A stretch of DNA of 64,000 nt from Kiloniella laminariae DSM 19542. GTDB lineage: Bacteria; Pseudomonadota; Alphaproteobacteria; Kiloniellales; Kiloniellaceae. This document shows positions 1 through 9,741 of this stretch, piece by piece; positions within the stretch are counted from its first letter, which is position 1; the number at the start of each line of letters is the position of its first letter. The stretch lies in the NCBI RefSeq assembly GCF_000374005.1, contig NZ_KB893166.1, forward strand, positions 124,001 to 188,000, in the 5' to 3' direction. The notes beneath the pieces were generated by a model, which searched no databases, was not told the origin of the DNA, and saw only the letters and a list, made by a program, of their open reading frames with translations. Position numbers and translations under genes: made by a program.

Positions 1-98
1 CCAGAAACAATATCTCTTGCGCGCTGCGCTGAAAGCATAACAAGTTCAAAACGGTTCGGAACTTTTTTAATACAATCTTCGACTGTGACGCGTGCCAT
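1..98 (-). CDS. rpoZ: RNA polymerase omega subunit, partial (3' end outside window)
   Basis: The reverse strand from 98 reads [20 protein letters not shown] and continues to the left edge with the LSAQRAR segment typical of RpoZ. Omega helps fold and assemble the beta' subunit of RNA polymerase. Only the first 32 codons are present. It lies downstream of folK on the same strand with a 138 bp gap, an order I know from alphaproteobacteria, where relA/spoT commonly follows rpoZ. The start is the ATG at 98. Confidence 0.93.
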   Translation of the reverse strand, partial: MARVTVEDCIKKVPNRFELVMLSAQRARDIVS

Positions 99-236
99 TA
101 ATCATAACTCCAGTCTCGTGTGGTGACCCAAAGCGGGCCACTGAATCGACGCAATATATGAATCGCTCGCACATATGGCAAGGATATTCAACAAAATAAT
201 CCCGCAAGGCTGCCCTGCCCTGTCTTCCGGCAGAAG

Positions 237-737
237 TCATTCTTCGGCAAAGAGCATGGTTTCCTGGTCATCAGGCAAGACTTGCGACAATTCCCGGGCG
301 GTTTTATTTAACAAAGGATGTTTCCACTCCGGGTCAAGATCCAGCAGTGGCAACAAAACAAAAGCCCGTTCCTGCATCCGGGGATGGGGAATAACAAGAT
401 GCTCATCCGGCGAGCTGATAACCTCATGATAGGCAATCAAATCCAGATCGATCACCCGTGGTGCATTGGTAACAGTCCTGACCCGGCCAAATTCTTCCTC
501 GACCTGATGCAAAAGGGCAAGTAATGCTGCGGGGGCAAGATCGGTTTCGACCGCAGCAACACCGTTCACATACCAGGGCTGATCCGAAACCGGCACAGGT
601 GCCGTCTTGAGCCAGCGGGAGGTTTTGACAATTCCAAGACCAAGTTCTTCCAGCCTAGATAGTGCTGACAGACAAGTTTGCAACGGGAGGCCGTATTCAG
701 GGCTCTCCAGATTGGCTCCCAGAGCGATAATAATCAC
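237..737 (-). CDS. folK: 2-amino-4-hydroxy-6-hydroxymethyldihydropteridine pyrophosphokinase
   Basis: HPPK transfers pyrophosphate from ATP to 6-hydroxymethyl-7,8-dihydropterin, the step before dihydropteroate synthase in folate synthesis, in the cytoplasm. The 166 aa protein starts MIIIALGANLESP, the usual HPPK opening with the GxN pterin-site motif. It carries the family signature RVIDLDL at residues 94-100, whose Asp97 and Asp99 are the expected Mg-ATP ligands. Length is normal for a single-domain HPPK. It stands alone, not fused to FolB or FolP, upstream of rpoZ on the same strand. The ATG at 737 is the only sensible start. Confidence 0.95.
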   Translation of the reverse strand: MIIIALGANLESPEYGLPLQTCLSALSRLEELGLGIVKTSRWLKTAPVPVSDQPWYVNGVAAVETDLAPAALLALLHQVEEEFGRVRTVTNAPRVIDLDLIAYHEVISSPDEHLVIPHPRMQERAFVLLPLLDLDPEWKHPLLNKTARELSQVLPDDQETMLFAEE

Positions 738-961
738 GTTTTATAAGCCCTTTACTTTAAATTCGTTCTTGATACCCCCACAAAAGGGAGTAAATTACTA
801 TAAGAAGTCGGCGCAAGAGTGCCATTACATTTGTTCAGGACATGTGTAGAGGCAATATCTTTTTCATCTTCCGGCTTCTATTTTTGACGATCATCTTATT
901 CTATCGTCCTCTTGGATCGAATTTATATTTCAAATGCGAATTATAAAAAAAGGATTTAGTT

Positions 962-1600
962 ATGAAATTTTACCAGCAGGAGCGGGTCGCCCTCTTCATT
1001 GATGGCTCCAACCTCTACGCTACCGCCCGGGCATTGGGCTTTGATATTGATTACAAACGCCTGCTCTCTCTCTTTTCCGATCAATGCAATCTGGTCCGCG
1101 CCTTTTATTACACTGCTCTGATCGAGGATCAGGAATACTCCCCGATCCGCCCCCTTGTCGACTGGCTCGACTACAACGGCTATACCATGGTCACCAAACC
1201 GACTAAGGAATTTACCGATGCCACTGGCCGGCGCAAGATCAAAGGCAATATGGACATCGAGCTGGCGATTGACGTGATGGAAATGGCCCAGCACCTCGAA
1301 CATATCGTGCTGTTTTCCGGCGACGGTGACTTCCGCCGCCTAGTCGAAGCTGTCCAGCGCAAAGGCGTGCGCGTCACCGTAATCTCCACCGTGCGCAGCC
1401 AGCCATCCATGATTGCCGATGAACTGCGCCGTCAGGCCGATATCTTTGTTGATCTAGTCGAGTTGAAAACCGAAGTCGGTCGCAAGGTCTCCGACAACCG
1501 TCCCCCCGTCACCAATCAGGCAGAGCCGGTTGAAGACGATGATGATTACGAATACTACGACGACGAGGACGACGAAGACTTCGAGGACGCACCGAACTAG
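962..1600 (+). CDS. NYN domain protein (LabA/DUF88 family), putative ribonuclease
   Basis: This 212 aa protein has a PIN-like NYN fold. Candidate metal-binding acidic residues are Asp14 in LFIDGSNLY, Asp98 in GNMDIELAIDVM, and Asp121/Asp123 in FSGDGDF. NYN proteins of this LabA-like type are thought to be metal-dependent RNases in RNA processing or decay. The C-terminus (about residues 190-212) is an extremely acidic tail of Asp, Glu and Tyr, likely disordered. It is convergent with smpB, and the two share a probable bidirectional terminator. This gene beside smpB-dapA is a recurrent alphaproteobacterial order. The specific RNA target is unknown. Confidence 0.85.
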   Translation: MKFYQQERVALFIDGSNLYATARALGFDIDYKRLLSLFSDQCNLVRAFYYTALIEDQEYSPIRPLVDWLDYNGYTMVTKPTKEFTDATGRRKIKGNMDIELAIDVMEMAQHLEHIVLFSGDGDFRRLVEAVQRKGVRVTVISTVRSQPSMIADELRRQADIFVDLVELKTEVGRKVSDNRPPVTNQAEPVEDDDDYEYYDDEDDEDFEDAPN

Positions 1601-1623
1601 GCTATAAACATCAATCCAAAAGC

Positions 1624-1655
1624 AAAAAGAGCTGCGATTTCGCGGCTCTTTTTTT
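1624..1655. terminator. Bidirectional intrinsic terminator between NYN gene and smpB
   Basis: A 9 bp G/C-rich stem with one G-U wobble (AGAGCTGCG / CGCGGCTCT, loop ATTT) is flanked by A5 on the left and T7 on the right. It can therefore act for both converging genes. Confidence 0.85.
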
Positions 1656-1685
1656 ATTCCACATATGCGCTGAGATCGTTAAAGC

Positions 1686-2168
1686 CTATCCCCGGTCGCG
1701 GATGATCCGGGCTTGCTGGCGTTTCCAGTCGCGTTCTTTTTCCGTGTGGCGTTTGTCGACGGATTTTTTACCACGGGCAAAACCGAGGTTGATCTTGGCG
1801 ATGCCACGATCGTTGAAATAGAGCGATAGCGGCACAATGGTATAGCCGTCACGGCGGCAGAGGCCAACCATCTTGGCCAGCTCTTTCCGGTGCACCAGCA
1901 GTTTGCGCGGGCGCTTTGGTTCGTGATTAAAACGGTTGGCCGCGGCGTATTCGGGAATGTTGGCATTGATCAAAAAGAACTCGCCATTTTCCTCGCTGGC
2001 GTAGGCCTCTTGGATGGAGGCCTTGCCAGAGCGCAGGGATTTGACCTCGGTGCCCACCAGCATCATGCCAGCTTCGAGAGTATCCTCGATCTGGTAGTCA
2101 TAACGCGCACGGCGGTTCACCGCCACGGTCGTACCTGTATGGTCTTTTTTCTTTTTGGTCTTGGACAT
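1686..2168 (-). CDS. smpB: SsrA-binding protein SmpB
   Basis: SmpB binds tmRNA and brings it to stalled ribosomes for trans-translation. The 160 aa product begins [12 protein letters not shown] and has the OB-fold core with [16 protein letters not shown] (about residues 41-56) and KLLVHRKEL. It ends in the basic tail [16 protein letters not shown], which enters the mRNA channel. I place the start at the ATG at 2168. An in-frame extension upstream would run into dapA, which ends at 2173, leaving a 4 bp gap. Close spacing suggests a dapA-smpB operon. Confidence 0.96.
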   Translation of the reverse strand: MSKTKKKKDHTGTTVAVNRRARYDYQIEDTLEAGMMLVGTEVKSLRSGKASIQEAYASEENGEFFLINANIPEYAAANRFNHEPKRPRKLLVHRKELAKMVGLCRRDGYTIVPLSLYFNDRGIAKINLGFARGKKSVDKRHTEKERDWKRQQARIIRDRG

Positions 2169-2172
2169 AACC

Positions 2173-3066
2173 CTATCCGTTGAGAAGCCCGGCGTGAACC
2201 ATGGCATCGCGCACCCGCACCTCGGTCTGCTTGCTGACAGAGAGAAGCGGCAGACGCAGACGGTTCGCGCCCCAGCCCAGCAGGCTCAGGCCGTATTTGA
2301 CCGGGCCTGGACTGGACTCAAGGAACAGCACTTCGTGCAGCGGGGTCAGAAGATCGTTGATCTTACTGACTTTTTCGTAATCCCCTGCCCACCAAGCTTC
2401 ATGCAGATCCGCACAGAGACGCGGTGCAACGTTTGCGGTCACGGAAATACATCCGTGTCCACCCAGTGAAAGGAACGGGACGATGGTCGCATCTTCACCA
2501 CTGAGCAGGGTGAAATCGTCACCGCAAGCCAGACGTGTGCGAACGGGCAGCGCCAGATCTGCTGTCGCATCCTTGACCCCGCAAATACGCGGCAGTTCGG
2601 ACAGACGTTGCATGGTCTCCACGGTTACATGCACGATACTGCGTCCGGGCACATCGTAAACGATGATCGGAATATCGGTGCTGTCGTGAATGGCCTTGTA
2701 GTGCTGATACAGACCTTCCTGCGAAGGCTTGTTGTAATAAGGCGCAACAATCAACGCCGCATCCGCGCCAGCTTTCTGGGCGTGCAGGGTGAAATCAATC
2801 GCCTCACGGGTCGAGTTGGACCCGGTCCCGGCAATCACAGGCACCTTGCCCTTGGCAACCTCGAGGCAAAGCTCTGTTATGCGTTTATGTTCGTCGTGAC
2901 CCAGGGTCGGCGATTCCCCCGTAGTACCGACGGGGCAAACCGCATGACTTCCTTGATCGATCTGCCATTCAACAAAGTTCTGGAACCGCTTCTCGTCAAC
3001 GTCACCATTTTCCAACATGGGCGTTGCGAGCGCGGGAAAAGAACCTTTAAAAAGCGGGCCGGTCAT
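2173..3066 (-). CDS. dapA: 4-hydroxy-tetrahydrodipicolinate synthase
   Basis: DapA condenses pyruvate with aspartate semialdehyde, the first committed step to diaminopimelate and lysine. The 297 aa TIM barrel has the GTTGE motif (residues 47-51), the YDVPGR motif with Tyr138 and Arg142, and the Schiff-base lysine Lys165 in GVKDATADL. Length and motifs are those of genuine DapA rather than N-acetylneuraminate lyase. The smpB-dapA neighbourhood is typical of DapA. A Shine-Dalgarno GAGGTA precedes the ATG at 3066. The 325 bp upstream (3067-3391) separates it from divergent slt; I see no further gene there, only A/T-rich probable promoter sequence. Confidence 0.95.
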   Translation of the reverse strand: MTGPLFKGSFPALATPMLENGDVDEKRFQNFVEWQIDQGSHAVCPVGTTGESPTLGHDEHKRITELCLEVAKGKVPVIAGTGSNSTREAIDFTLHAQKAGADAALIVAPYYNKPSQEGLYQHYKAIHDSTDIPIIVYDVPGRSIVHVTVETMQRLSELPRICGVKDATADLALPVRTRLACGDDFTLLSGEDATIVPFLSLGGHGCISVTANVAPRLCADLHEAWWAGDYEKVSKINDLLTPLHEVLFLESSPGPVKYGLSLLGWGANRLRLPLLSVSKQTEVRVRDAMVHAGLLNG

Positions 3067-3391
3067 AGCGATACCTCAAATATCATCGTGTGGTTGTCAA
3101 AAAAGAGCCAAATGCCTTTAATTTACGTGCGGGAGAATAACGAGAGTTTCGCACTGCGAAAAGATAAAAGAAAAGATCACAAGACATTTATTGCCTTTAC
3201 CCTGATTCGGACCATATATGTCAGGGTACAAAAGCAGATGTCCCCAAAGGTGTGTCCAGATTGTTCTTGTCAGAAATTCACTCCCGAAACCGCCTTCTTA
3301 AATCCGTTTTTTAGATAATATTTTCGTTATCAACGATTGATTGACCTTTCCACTGTAGCATCACTAACAACAGGCTGATAGAATTCGGACC

Positions 3392-5473
3392 ATGACCCCA
3401 AAAACGCGCCCGTCACTTGCTTTATCCTTATGCAGAGCCACTCTGTTTTGCGGAGCGCTGACTGCTGTCCAGATCTTGCCCACAGCACTTTCCTCGGTGC
3501 TCGCCGATCCTGCGGTGGCAGCAACCCCGCCGGCGAACAAAGCTCCGGACGCCAAAAACTTTAAAGCTGACAAGGCGATTTTCAAATCTGTCGATCAGCA
3601 TATCAAACAAAAGCAGTATGACCGGGCAGCAAGTCTGGCTGACGGCATCAGCGATCCGCTGATGAAAGAGCTGGCCCAATGGCTGATTCACAGCAGTGAC
3701 GTCGGGCTGGGCAGCTATGAAACCCTGAACGGCTACATTGCCGAGCCGGACAACTGGCCCCGTCAGGAAGTCTTGCGCCGCACTGCCGAAGCCAAGCTGC
3801 CTGACAATCTGAGTACAAAAGAGATTATAACCTGGTTCCGGGAAAACCCTCCCTCATCTCTGGGAGGTATCAACAGCTATGCCAGTGCCCTGGAAAAGTC
3901 CGGAAAGAAGACTGAATCTATCCTGGCCATTCGCACCTTTTGGCAGGAAGGGTACCTTGGCAAAACCGACGAAACCGCCTTCCTCAAGACCCATAAAGCG
4001 GTTTTGAAAAAAGAAGACCATGACAAGAGGCTCGACGGGCTGATCTGGAACAGACAGTACAGTGCCGCTGACCGCCAGCTCGCCCGCGTCTCCAAGGACA
4101 TGAAAGCGCTTGGCGAAGCCCGTCTTGGCCTGCTGAAAAAAGAAGGCAATGTTGACGGCCTGATCAACAAGGTCCCCAAAGCGCTGAAAAAAGACCCCGG
4201 TCTGGTTTATGCCCGGGCCAGATGGCGGCTGAATGCAGATCGGAACGACGAGGTAATCGAACTGCTGGACCCTCCGATTGCAAATGTCCCGGAACCAGAA
4301 AAATGGTGGTCGCTCCGCCACTGGGCTGCACGCAAGCTATTGATCAGCAAGGAATATGAGAAATCCTATCGCATTGCAGCCGGACACGGCATGACCAGCG
4401 GCGAAGGTTTTGCCGAAGGTGAATGGCTGGCAGGCTGGATCGCCCTGCGCAAACTCGATATGCCCAAAAGGGCCTATACACATTTCCATACGCTCTATGA
4501 AGGTGTTGGTTCACCAATCAGCAAGGCCCGGGCAGCCTATTGGGCTGGCCGTGCAGCCAAGGATATCGGCCAGGACGACTGGGCAAAGAGCTGGTTCGGA
4601 ATTTCAGCCAAGTTCCCGACCACCTTCTATGGGCAGCAAGCCGGATACATGCTGGGACAAAGCCCTGATGTTTCCCTCTTTCAAAGCCCGGATATTACCG
4701 CCAGCAGACGCAGTTCGTTTGAAAATAAAAAGATTGTCCGCATTATTCGGCTTCTGGATAAAATGGACGAAACAGATCTTGAAGTCATCTTTCTGACCCG
4801 CCTGCGCCTCGATGCTCAGACCGCGGAAGATTACACTCTGGCAGCAAACCTCGCTATTGATACCGGGCACCCAAATCTGGCCTTGCGTGCGGCCAAATCT
4901 GCACGACAAAAAGATATTCTTCTGCCCGATATTCTTTTCCCCGAAGTTGCAGTAAAGGCCAATACCAAACAGGACCCCGAGAAAGCGCTTGTTCTTGCCG
5001 TTATTCGCCAGGAAAGCGAGTTCAAGCAAAACGCGATTAGTCATGCCGGAGCACGGGGACTGATGCAGCTGATGCCCGCGACAGCTCAGGGCGTCGCCAA
5101 AAAAGAAAAGCTCAAGTATACCAAACAGCGCCTGACGGATGATCCGGCCTATAACGTCCGGCTGGGATCGGCCTATCTCTCAGAGCTTCTTGGTTCTTTT
5201 GATGGCTCCTATGTCATGGCGCTTGCCGGGTATAATGCCGGCCCCTACCGGGTCAGGCAGTGGGTCAAGGAATATGGCGATCCACGAGACCCCGATGTAG
5301 ACGTGATCGACTGGATGGAGCAGATTCCCTTCAACGAGACCAGGAACTATGTTCAGCGGATACTGGAAAGCCATCTGATCTACAGAAACAAACTGAATAC
5401 AGGCACACCTGCGACCAAAGTCGTGGCGACAGAACTTCCCTTCACTCTTTGGGGACATCAGCCCAAGGGATAA
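3392..5473 (+). CDS. slt: Soluble lytic murein transglycosylase (Slt family)
   Basis: This 693 aa periplasmic enzyme cleaves the MurNAc-GlcNAc bond of peptidoglycan with 1,6-anhydro product formation. An N-terminal signal peptide (about residues 1-43, ending near AVAATP) is followed by a long alpha-helical superhelical region. The C-terminal GEWL-like catalytic domain has Glu541 in VIRQESEF, then ARGLMQLMPAT and AGYNAGP, all intact motifs. Length matches Slt70-type enzymes. It is divergent from dapA, a common alphaproteobacterial arrangement. The start at 3392 has only a weak ribosome site (GGA); a later start would remove the signal peptide. Confidence 0.93.
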   Translation: MTPKTRPSLALSLCRATLFCGALTAVQILPTALSSVLADPAVAATPPANKAPDAKNFKADKAIFKSVDQHIKQKQYDRAASLADGISDPLMKELAQWLIHSSDVGLGSYETLNGYIAEPDNWPRQEVLRRTAEAKLPDNLSTKEIITWFRENPPSSLGGINSYASALEKSGKKTESILAIRTFWQEGYLGKTDETAFLKTHKAVLKKEDHDKRLDGLIWNRQYSAADRQLARVSKDMKALGEARLGLLKKEGNVDGLINKVPKALKKDPGLVYARARWRLNADRNDEVIELLDPPIANVPEPEKWWSLRHWAARKLLISKEYEKSYRIAAGHGMTSGEGFAEGEWLAGWIALRKLDMPKRAYTHFHTLYEGVGSPISKARAAYWAGRAAKDIGQDDWAKSWFGISAKFPTTFYGQQAGYMLGQSPDVSLFQSPDITASRRSSFENKKIVRIIRLLDKMDETDLEVIFLTRLRLDAQTAEDYTLAANLAIDTGHPNLALRAAKSARQKDILLPDILFPEVAVKANTKQDPEKALVLAVIRQESEFKQNAISHAGARGLMQLMPATAQGVAKKEKLKYTKQRLTDDPAYNVRLGSAYLSELLGSFDGSYVMALAGYNAGPYRVRQWVKEYGDPRDPDVDVIDWMEQIPFNETRNYVQRILESHLIYRNKLNTGTPATKVVATELPFTLWGHQPKG

Positions 5474-5571
5474 CCCTCCCCCGGGTTCACTCTCAGGGCA
5501 GAGGATTTTCAAAGCAACACCGCCCAAAACGCAAGGACTAGGATCACGTATTAGCAGAAGGATAGTCGAGA

Positions 5572-6279
5572 ATGAAACAACTGGATCCGCAGGCACAGAT
5601 GTCTGCTATCAAAGTATTTGTTTTTGATGCCTATGGCACGCTTCTTGATGTTCATTCTGCTGTCGCGCGATCACTTGATGATCTGGGTGATGCCGCCCCG
5701 GCAATTTCTGAAATCTGGCGCACCAAACAACTGGAATACAGCTGGCTGCGCAGCCTGATGGGCGAACATGCAGACTTCTGGCAGATAACAGCAGATGCCC
5801 TCACCTTTGCCCTGCGCTGTCATGATATGGAAGATCAGGCACGTCACGACCGCTTGATGAACCTTTATCAAAAACTTCTGGCCTATAATGATGCCCTTGA
5901 GACGCTTGAGTTCCTGAAAGCCAGACAGCACACAACCCTGGTACTCAGCAACGGATCACAGGCCATGCTGGGGGAGGCACTGGGTTTCGCCGGGCTGGAC
6001 AGATTTCTGGATTCTGCCTTGAGTATCGACAAGGTCGGGATCTACAAGCCCGCCCCCAGGGTCTATCAATTGGTGCTGGATTACATGAGCCGACGACATA
6101 AAACCTGCCGCGCAGAGGAAGTACTCTTTGTTTCGGCCAATGCCTGGGACGTTGCTGGTGCCAGTTCCTTTGGCTTCCGGGTCGCCTGGATCAATCGCTT
6201 CAATCGCCCCCCAGAAATACTCCCCGGTGGGCCGGATCTGATCATCAAGAGTCTTTCTGAACTTGCACCTTTGGGTTAA
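5572..6279 (+). CDS. HAD-superfamily haloacid dehalogenase, type II
   Basis: The 235 aa protein is a HAD hydrolase of the L-2-haloacid dehalogenase subgroup. The nucleophile is Asp19 in FVFDAYGTLLD, motif II is in VLSNGSQAM, the motif III lysine is in DKVGIYKPAP, and the signature SANAWDVAGASSFGFRVAWINR-type segment lies near residue 185. Such enzymes hydrolyse 2-haloacids, but many close relatives act on unknown substrates, so the reaction is inferred from family. AGAAGGA sits about 9 bp before the ATG at 5572, which supports this start over the internal Met10. It lies between slt and a PLP dehydratase in the same direction. Confidence 0.85.
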   Translation: MKQLDPQAQMSAIKVFVFDAYGTLLDVHSAVARSLDDLGDAAPAISEIWRTKQLEYSWLRSLMGEHADFWQITADALTFALRCHDMEDQARHDRLMNLYQKLLAYNDALETLEFLKARQHTTLVLSNGSQAMLGEALGFAGLDRFLDSALSIDKVGIYKPAPRVYQLVLDYMSRRHKTCRAEEVLFVSANAWDVAGASSFGFRVAWINRFNRPPEILPGGPDLIIKSLSELAPLG

Positions 6280-6345
6280 AATCTCGCAGTATATTCCAGC
6301 CCCCTGATCAAAATTATTGTAAAATCCGGAACCAAGGATCGACCC

Positions 6346-7329
6346 ATGCATCAGAATATGCTTCCCGGTTTCAGCGATGTGCTTGAGGCATCAGAGCGCC
6401 TGAAAGGCAAAGCCGTTCGAACCCCCCTTCTGGAAAATGCCGAGCTGAACCGGATCACCGGCGGTCGTATCCTGATCAAACCCGAGGTGCTTCAGCACAC
6501 AGGTTCCTTTAAATTCCGCGGCGCATACAACTTTATCAGCCAACTGGACGAAACCGCCCAAAAAAGCGGGCTTGTTGCCTATTCATCCGGAAATCACGCC
6601 CAGGGAGTGGCCTATTCAGCCCAGCTGTTCGGGATCAAGTCCACCATTATCATGCCCAAGGATGCCCCACAGATCAAAATCGATAATACCCGCGCGTTTG
6701 GGGCAGAAGTTATTCTCTATGACCGTTTTCGGGATTCTCGCGAGGATATCGGCAACAAGGTTCTGCAGGAAACGGGGGCCATATTTGTCCCCCCCTATGA
6801 CCACCGCAATATTATTGCCGGGCAAGGCACCTGCGGGCTCGAAATAGCGCAGCAGGTAGCTGAACTTGATCTTGAACTGGATGCCGCCATTGTTTGCTGT
6901 GGTGGCGGGGGATTTGTCTCTGGCGTTGGCCTGGCATTAAACGAGCTCTCACCCTTTACCAAGATTTATAGTGCCGAGCCGGAAAATTTTGATGATATGG
7001 CCAAATCACTCACCGCAGCCAGAAGGATAGAAAACTCTCCTGAAGCCCGCTCCATCTGTGATGCGATCCTGACACCCACCCCGGGAAAGCTGACCTTTCA
7101 GCTCAGCCTGGGATTCCTGGACCGGGGCTTGTGTGTATCAGATATGGAAGTCCGTGCCGCCATGACCTATGCTTTTCGCACCCTCAAGCTGGTTGTTGAA
7201 CCAGGCGGCGCTGTTGCGCTCGCCTCTGTACTGAGCAACAAGCTCGAGACGAAGGGAAAAACGATCGCTCTCACCCTTTCGGGGGGGAATGTCGACACTG
7301 AAACTTTCAAGAAACTGCTGCTTGCCTAG
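6346..7329 (+). CDS. Threonine/serine dehydratase family PLP enzyme
   Basis: A fold-type II PLP enzyme of 327 aa. The PLP lysine is Lys56 in GSFKFRGA, the substrate-binding loop is SSGNHAQGVA, and the phosphate-binding glycine loop is CCGGGGFVSG. It lacks the C-terminal ACT-like regulatory domain of biosynthetic IlvA, so it resembles catabolic threonine ammonia-lyase, serine racemase or threo-3-hydroxyaspartate ammonia-lyase. These share sequence motifs and cannot be separated here. It follows the dehalogenase gene with a 66 bp gap and is convergent with the bactofilin gene. Confidence 0.85.
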   Translation: MHQNMLPGFSDVLEASERLKGKAVRTPLLENAELNRITGGRILIKPEVLQHTGSFKFRGAYNFISQLDETAQKSGLVAYSSGNHAQGVAYSAQLFGIKSTIIMPKDAPQIKIDNTRAFGAEVILYDRFRDSREDIGNKVLQETGAIFVPPYDHRNIIAGQGTCGLEIAQQVAELDLELDAAIVCCGGGGFVSGVGLALNELSPFTKIYSAEPENFDDMAKSLTAARRIENSPEARSICDAILTPTPGKLTFQLSLGFLDRGLCVSDMEVRAAMTYAFRTLKLVVEPGGAVALASVLSNKLETKGKTIALTLSGGNVDTETFKKLLLA

Positions 7330-7370
7330 AAACAAAGCAACACTGGGCAGAACGCTATGCAGAAGATTGC

Positions 7371-8099
7371 CTAGCTTGAGCTGCCCCAGGAAGAGGAACT
7401 TACCACTGATGACTTTTTGTCAGATGACTTGTCGTCATTTTTTTCTGTGCCAGAAGTGACAGATCCAGAAGCGATAGATGAGGGTGAAGCAGACACCCCA
7501 CTATAGCTTGAGCTTTCTGCTGATTTGACGGAAGAAGTTCCCGATCCACTAGAACCATTACTCCCTGCAGCAAACGATGAAGCTCCTGTTGAGTAAGAAG
7601 AAACTTCGGCAGGCTTGACCGGGGATACAAACCCGTCTTTTGCAGAATCTGAACTTCCAAGTTGAGCTACTGACTGGTGAGAGAGAGCCGCAACCTTCTG
7701 GTCCTCAGGTTTTGCCTCCTCCGAAACTCTCCGGAACTGCCCTTCAACATGAGCACCGGCTTCTATTTCTATAGACTTGTGGAGAATGTCTCCAACAACT
7801 TTGGCTGTACTGGCAAGAGAAATGACATCAGCATTAAGCTGGCCTTGAACCATCCCGCAGACACGAATTTCCTCAGCCTTGACAGAACCTTTCACGACGG
7901 CTTTTTCACCGATCGTGGCAAAGCGGCAGACAACATCCCCCTGAACAGTTCCATCAATCTGAAGATCTCCAGATGAAGTCAAATCGCCAACCAAATTCAA
8001 ATCCGGGCTAAGAATAGAAGGAATACCTGATGTTTCCAGTCTCTTCGAAGAATCTGTTTTTCCGTTTTTAGCATTTGCCTTACTGGACTTTGAAAACAT
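7371..8099 (-). CDS. Bactofilin (polymer-forming cytoskeletal protein)
   Basis: The 242 aa protein has a bactofilin beta-helix core at about residues 30-145, with repeated short Gly/Val/Ile turns (DLQIDGTVQGDV, VVKGSVKAEEI, CGMVQGQL, VVGDILHKSI). It is followed by an unusually long Ser/Gly/Lys-rich low-complexity tail (about 155-242). Bactofilins form membrane-associated filaments that locate cell-wall enzymes. The start overlaps the end of the upstream M23 peptidase gene by 20 bp, which implies co-expression. A peptidase-bactofilin pair is a recurrent arrangement in proteobacteria. The tail has no recognisable domain. Confidence 0.92.
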   Translation of the reverse strand: MFSKSSKANAKNGKTDSSKRLETSGIPSILSPDLNLVGDLTSSGDLQIDGTVQGDVVCRFATIGEKAVVKGSVKAEEIRVCGMVQGQLNADVISLASTAKVVGDILHKSIEIEAGAHVEGQFRRVSEEAKPEDQKVAALSHQSVAQLGSSDSAKDGFVSPVKPAEVSSYSTGASSFAAGSNGSSGSGTSSVKSAESSSYSGVSASPSSIASGSVTSGTEKNDDKSSDKKSSVVSSSSWGSSS

Positions 8100-9669
8100 T
8101 TTTACCTGCCAATAGAAATTTACGGGGGTCTACAGGGTTACCGTTAAAAAGTATCTCGTAATGTACATGCGGTCCGGTGCTGCGACCAGAATTCCCCAGA
8201 AGAGCGATCTTTTCATTATGTGCCACTTCCTGCCCCTGGGTAACCAGCAGCTTTCTCAGGTGCCCATAACGCGTTCTGATGCCATTTCCATGGTCGATCT
8301 CAACCAGACGACCATAGCGTCCGCGCCAGCCAGCATACACCACTTTACCCGGCGCGGGGGCATAAATGGACGATTTCATTGGTGCAGCCATATCAAGACC
8401 ATTGTGCACCGAGGTTTTACCCGTCACCGGATCGCGGCGTTTGCCAAAAGAACTGGTAACCCGATACTGGTCCAGTGGCGTTGTCAAAGGCAGCTTGCCA
8501 ACAACATCCTGCAAGGCTTCCCAGCGGACAAGTTGCATATCGAGCAACGCAACAGAAGCTTCAAGTTCAGCTGTTTCCTGATTGTCCTCGAGCGGGATAT
8601 AAGGTCCCCCCTGCCCGGTTTCGAGATTGTCGGAGCCTAAAAGCGTTTCCAGATTAAGTCCGGTCATGGCCACCGTTTTCTCAATCACATCAACGCTGGA
8701 TTTTGAACGCTCAGTCAGGCGTTCAACCAGTTCGAGCTGGATATTGGAAACCTCGACCAGAGAGTTTTTCAGCGAATCAACTTCATTGGAAAGCTCAATA
8801 TTTTCACTTTTCAGCTGCTCTGAAAACAAGGTTGTTTCTTGCAGTTTTTGGCTAACGTCCTCAGCTTCTTGCAAGGCGACCCGTTTGCCTTCCAGCAGAG
8901 AGGTCATCTGAGCCTGCTGCTCCGCGACAAACTCGCCTCGTTCGGAAAGCTGTCCCTTAAAACTCGCCAATTCGTGATTCAGCTCATCTAGACTGTTATC
9001 CAGAGCCTTTTTCTCGTCTTCCAGCTGAGCATTTTTCTGAACAAACTTCTCAAGTTCTGTCTGAACCTCAGCAAGCTTGTCACTCATCATTCTCTTCGCA
9101 AGAGCAGCCTTGCTGCGCTCTTCTTCAGATGTTTCGAGAACCTGTTTCAGCTGTTTTGCCTGTGTTTCAAGGGCGAGATTTTTTCCGGCGATAGATTCCA
9201 GATCCCCTTCAAACTGTTTGAATTTGTCTTCCAGTGCCTGCCGCGCCAAGGCAACCCGGGCCCGCTCGTCTTCCGAGGTTTTCAGATGAACCTGTTCCGC
9301 AGCTGTTTCTTCACTGATGTGATCACCATCCAGCAAGCTCAGGAGCTGCTCCTGGTTTTCCTGCAGATTTTTTGTAATTTTGGAAAATTCATTATGGTAT
9401 TCACCAACCTGCTGCAGAAGATTAAAATATTCAATCTTCTGCTCCTCGATAGCACTGTCCTTGTCGGCAAGACGCTGTTCTGTCGCCAGCATGCTGCCCG
9501 ATGTGAACATCACCCAACTGGACAAAACCAGGGCACAGACCGTGACACTCTTCTGGAAACCGGAAGTAAGGCGAATGAACCGGACTCGGTCATGCGATCG
9601 GATATGGATCTCGCGTGGCGCGAAAAACCGGTCTATTGCAGAACTGACCCTATGTGTGAAAGCCTTCAC
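8080..9669 (-). CDS. M23 family (LytM-like) metallopeptidase with coiled coil
   Basis: This is a peptidoglycan DD-endopeptidase-like protein of 529 aa. One transmembrane segment (SVTVCALVLSSWVMFTSG) lies after a short basic cytoplasmic N-terminus. A long periplasmic coiled coil follows, rich in Glu, Leu, Lys and Gln. The C-terminal M23 domain has intact zinc motifs HNGLDMAAP and HVHYE. I choose the GTG at 9669 because GAGGGGG lies about 8-9 bp upstream. The longer reading to a TTG at 9741 lacks a ribosome site. It overlaps the bactofilin gene by 20 bp, so the pair probably acts together in cell-shape control. Confidence 0.88.
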   Translation of the reverse strand: MKAFTHRVSSAIDRFFAPREIHIRSHDRVRFIRLTSGFQKSVTVCALVLSSWVMFTSGSMLATEQRLADKDSAIEEQKIEYFNLLQQVGEYHNEFSKITKNLQENQEQLLSLLDGDHISEETAAEQVHLKTSEDERARVALARQALEDKFKQFEGDLESIAGKNLALETQAKQLKQVLETSEEERSKAALAKRMMSDKLAEVQTELEKFVQKNAQLEDEKKALDNSLDELNHELASFKGQLSERGEFVAEQQAQMTSLLEGKRVALQEAEDVSQKLQETTLFSEQLKSENIELSNEVDSLKNSLVEVSNIQLELVERLTERSKSSVDVIEKTVAMTGLNLETLLGSDNLETGQGGPYIPLEDNQETAELEASVALLDMQLVRWEALQDVVGKLPLTTPLDQYRVTSSFGKRRDPVTGKTSVHNGLDMAAPMKSSIYAPAPGKVVYAGWRGRYGRLVEIDHGNGIRTRYGHLRKLLVTQGQEVAHNEKIALLGNSGRSTGPHVHYEILFNGNPVDPRKFLLAGKNVFKVQ

Positions 9670-9741
9670 CTTCACTACCCCCTCATCTGATACCCCGACG
9701 TCTCCCCCAGGTAACAGATCCTGTAAGGGCGAAAGGAACAA

